DNA of 16,324 nt from Caldilineaceae bacterium. Lineage in GTDB: Bacteria; Chloroflexota; Anaerolineae; Caldilineales; Caldilineaceae. The stretch lies in NCBI GenBank assembly GCA_028819675.1, contig JAPPKT010000573.1, forward strand, positions 1-16,324. The letters are read 5' to 3'. The translations under genes were made by a program, and so were the position numbers. Below, in pieces: positions 16,227 to 16,324 of this stretch (the stretch's first letter is position 1; every line of letters begins with the position of its first letter). The notes beneath the pieces were generated by a model. The model made no database searches. It had not been told where the DNA came from and was given only the letters and a program-made list of their open reading frames with translations.

Positions 16227-16324
16227 GGGGGAGTCGTGATAGGGTGCATCCCAGATTTTTTGAGAGGCAGAAGGGAGGTAGACTTGAGGTAGGAGAAAAG
16301 TAGAGAAGAGAAAGAGGGGAATGA
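16227..16324. other. Gene-free end of window, purine-rich on the + strand
   Basis: From about 16260 to the right edge the + strand is almost entirely A and G (GAGAGGCAGAAGGGAGG and similar). No gene, hairpin or repeat is recognisable. The final ATGA could begin a + strand gene outside the window, but only one codon is visible. Confidence 0.4.

Overview
The window looks like chromosomal DNA of a GC-rich bacterium. I favour an uncultured Chloroflexota (Anaerolineae/Caldilineae-like) by style only: a lipoprotein with a long Thr-Pro linker and FxLYD-type domains, a giant secreted subtilase with CARDB repeats, and a MalG-type sugar permease. No rRNA, tRNA or other marker gene is present to settle this.

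Layout. Bases 1-185 hold the 3' end of a MalG-family ABC permease (+). A lipoprotein gene follows (219-1274, +). A convergent 7.7-kb gene (1392-9095, -) encodes a 2567-residue secreted S8 protease: prodomain, catalytic domain, fibronectin type III domain, a MAM/jelly-roll-like domain and 15 CARDB repeats of about 120 residues. A 10-bp GC-rich inverted repeat (1327-1365) lies between the two convergent genes and probably ends transcription.

From 15365 down to 9334 (-) runs a formate dehydrogenase cluster: a NuoE-NuoF fusion subunit, a HoxU-like 2Fe-2S/4Fe-4S subunit, the molybdopterin catalytic subunit, a lone Phd/YefM-type antitoxin and the sulfurtransferase FdhD. The catalytic gene appears broken into two ORFs (12379-12804 and 10726-12330), but it is one gene with an in-frame UGA at 12381-12379, exactly at the selenocysteine position of formate dehydrogenases. 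A SECIS-like hairpin directly follows the UGA, with the same loop sequence (GGUCU) and the same UGA-to-loop distance (18 nt) that I recall for E. coli fdhF. The window therefore encodes a selenoprotein. The three structural subunits would form a soluble NAD(P)+-linked formate dehydrogenase, with electrons passing from the Mo/W site through Fe-S clusters to FMN and NAD(P)+. FdhD supplies sulfur to the cofactor. A good sigma70-like promoter lies upstream of the cluster (15414-15442).

Upstream of the cluster (15646-16191, -) is a protein resembling small terminase subunits, without a large terminase. It has a near-consensus promoter so close to its ATG that the mRNA may be leaderless. A doubtful 71-codon ORF overlaps its 3' end. 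The last 130 bases contain no gene and finish in a purine-rich tract.
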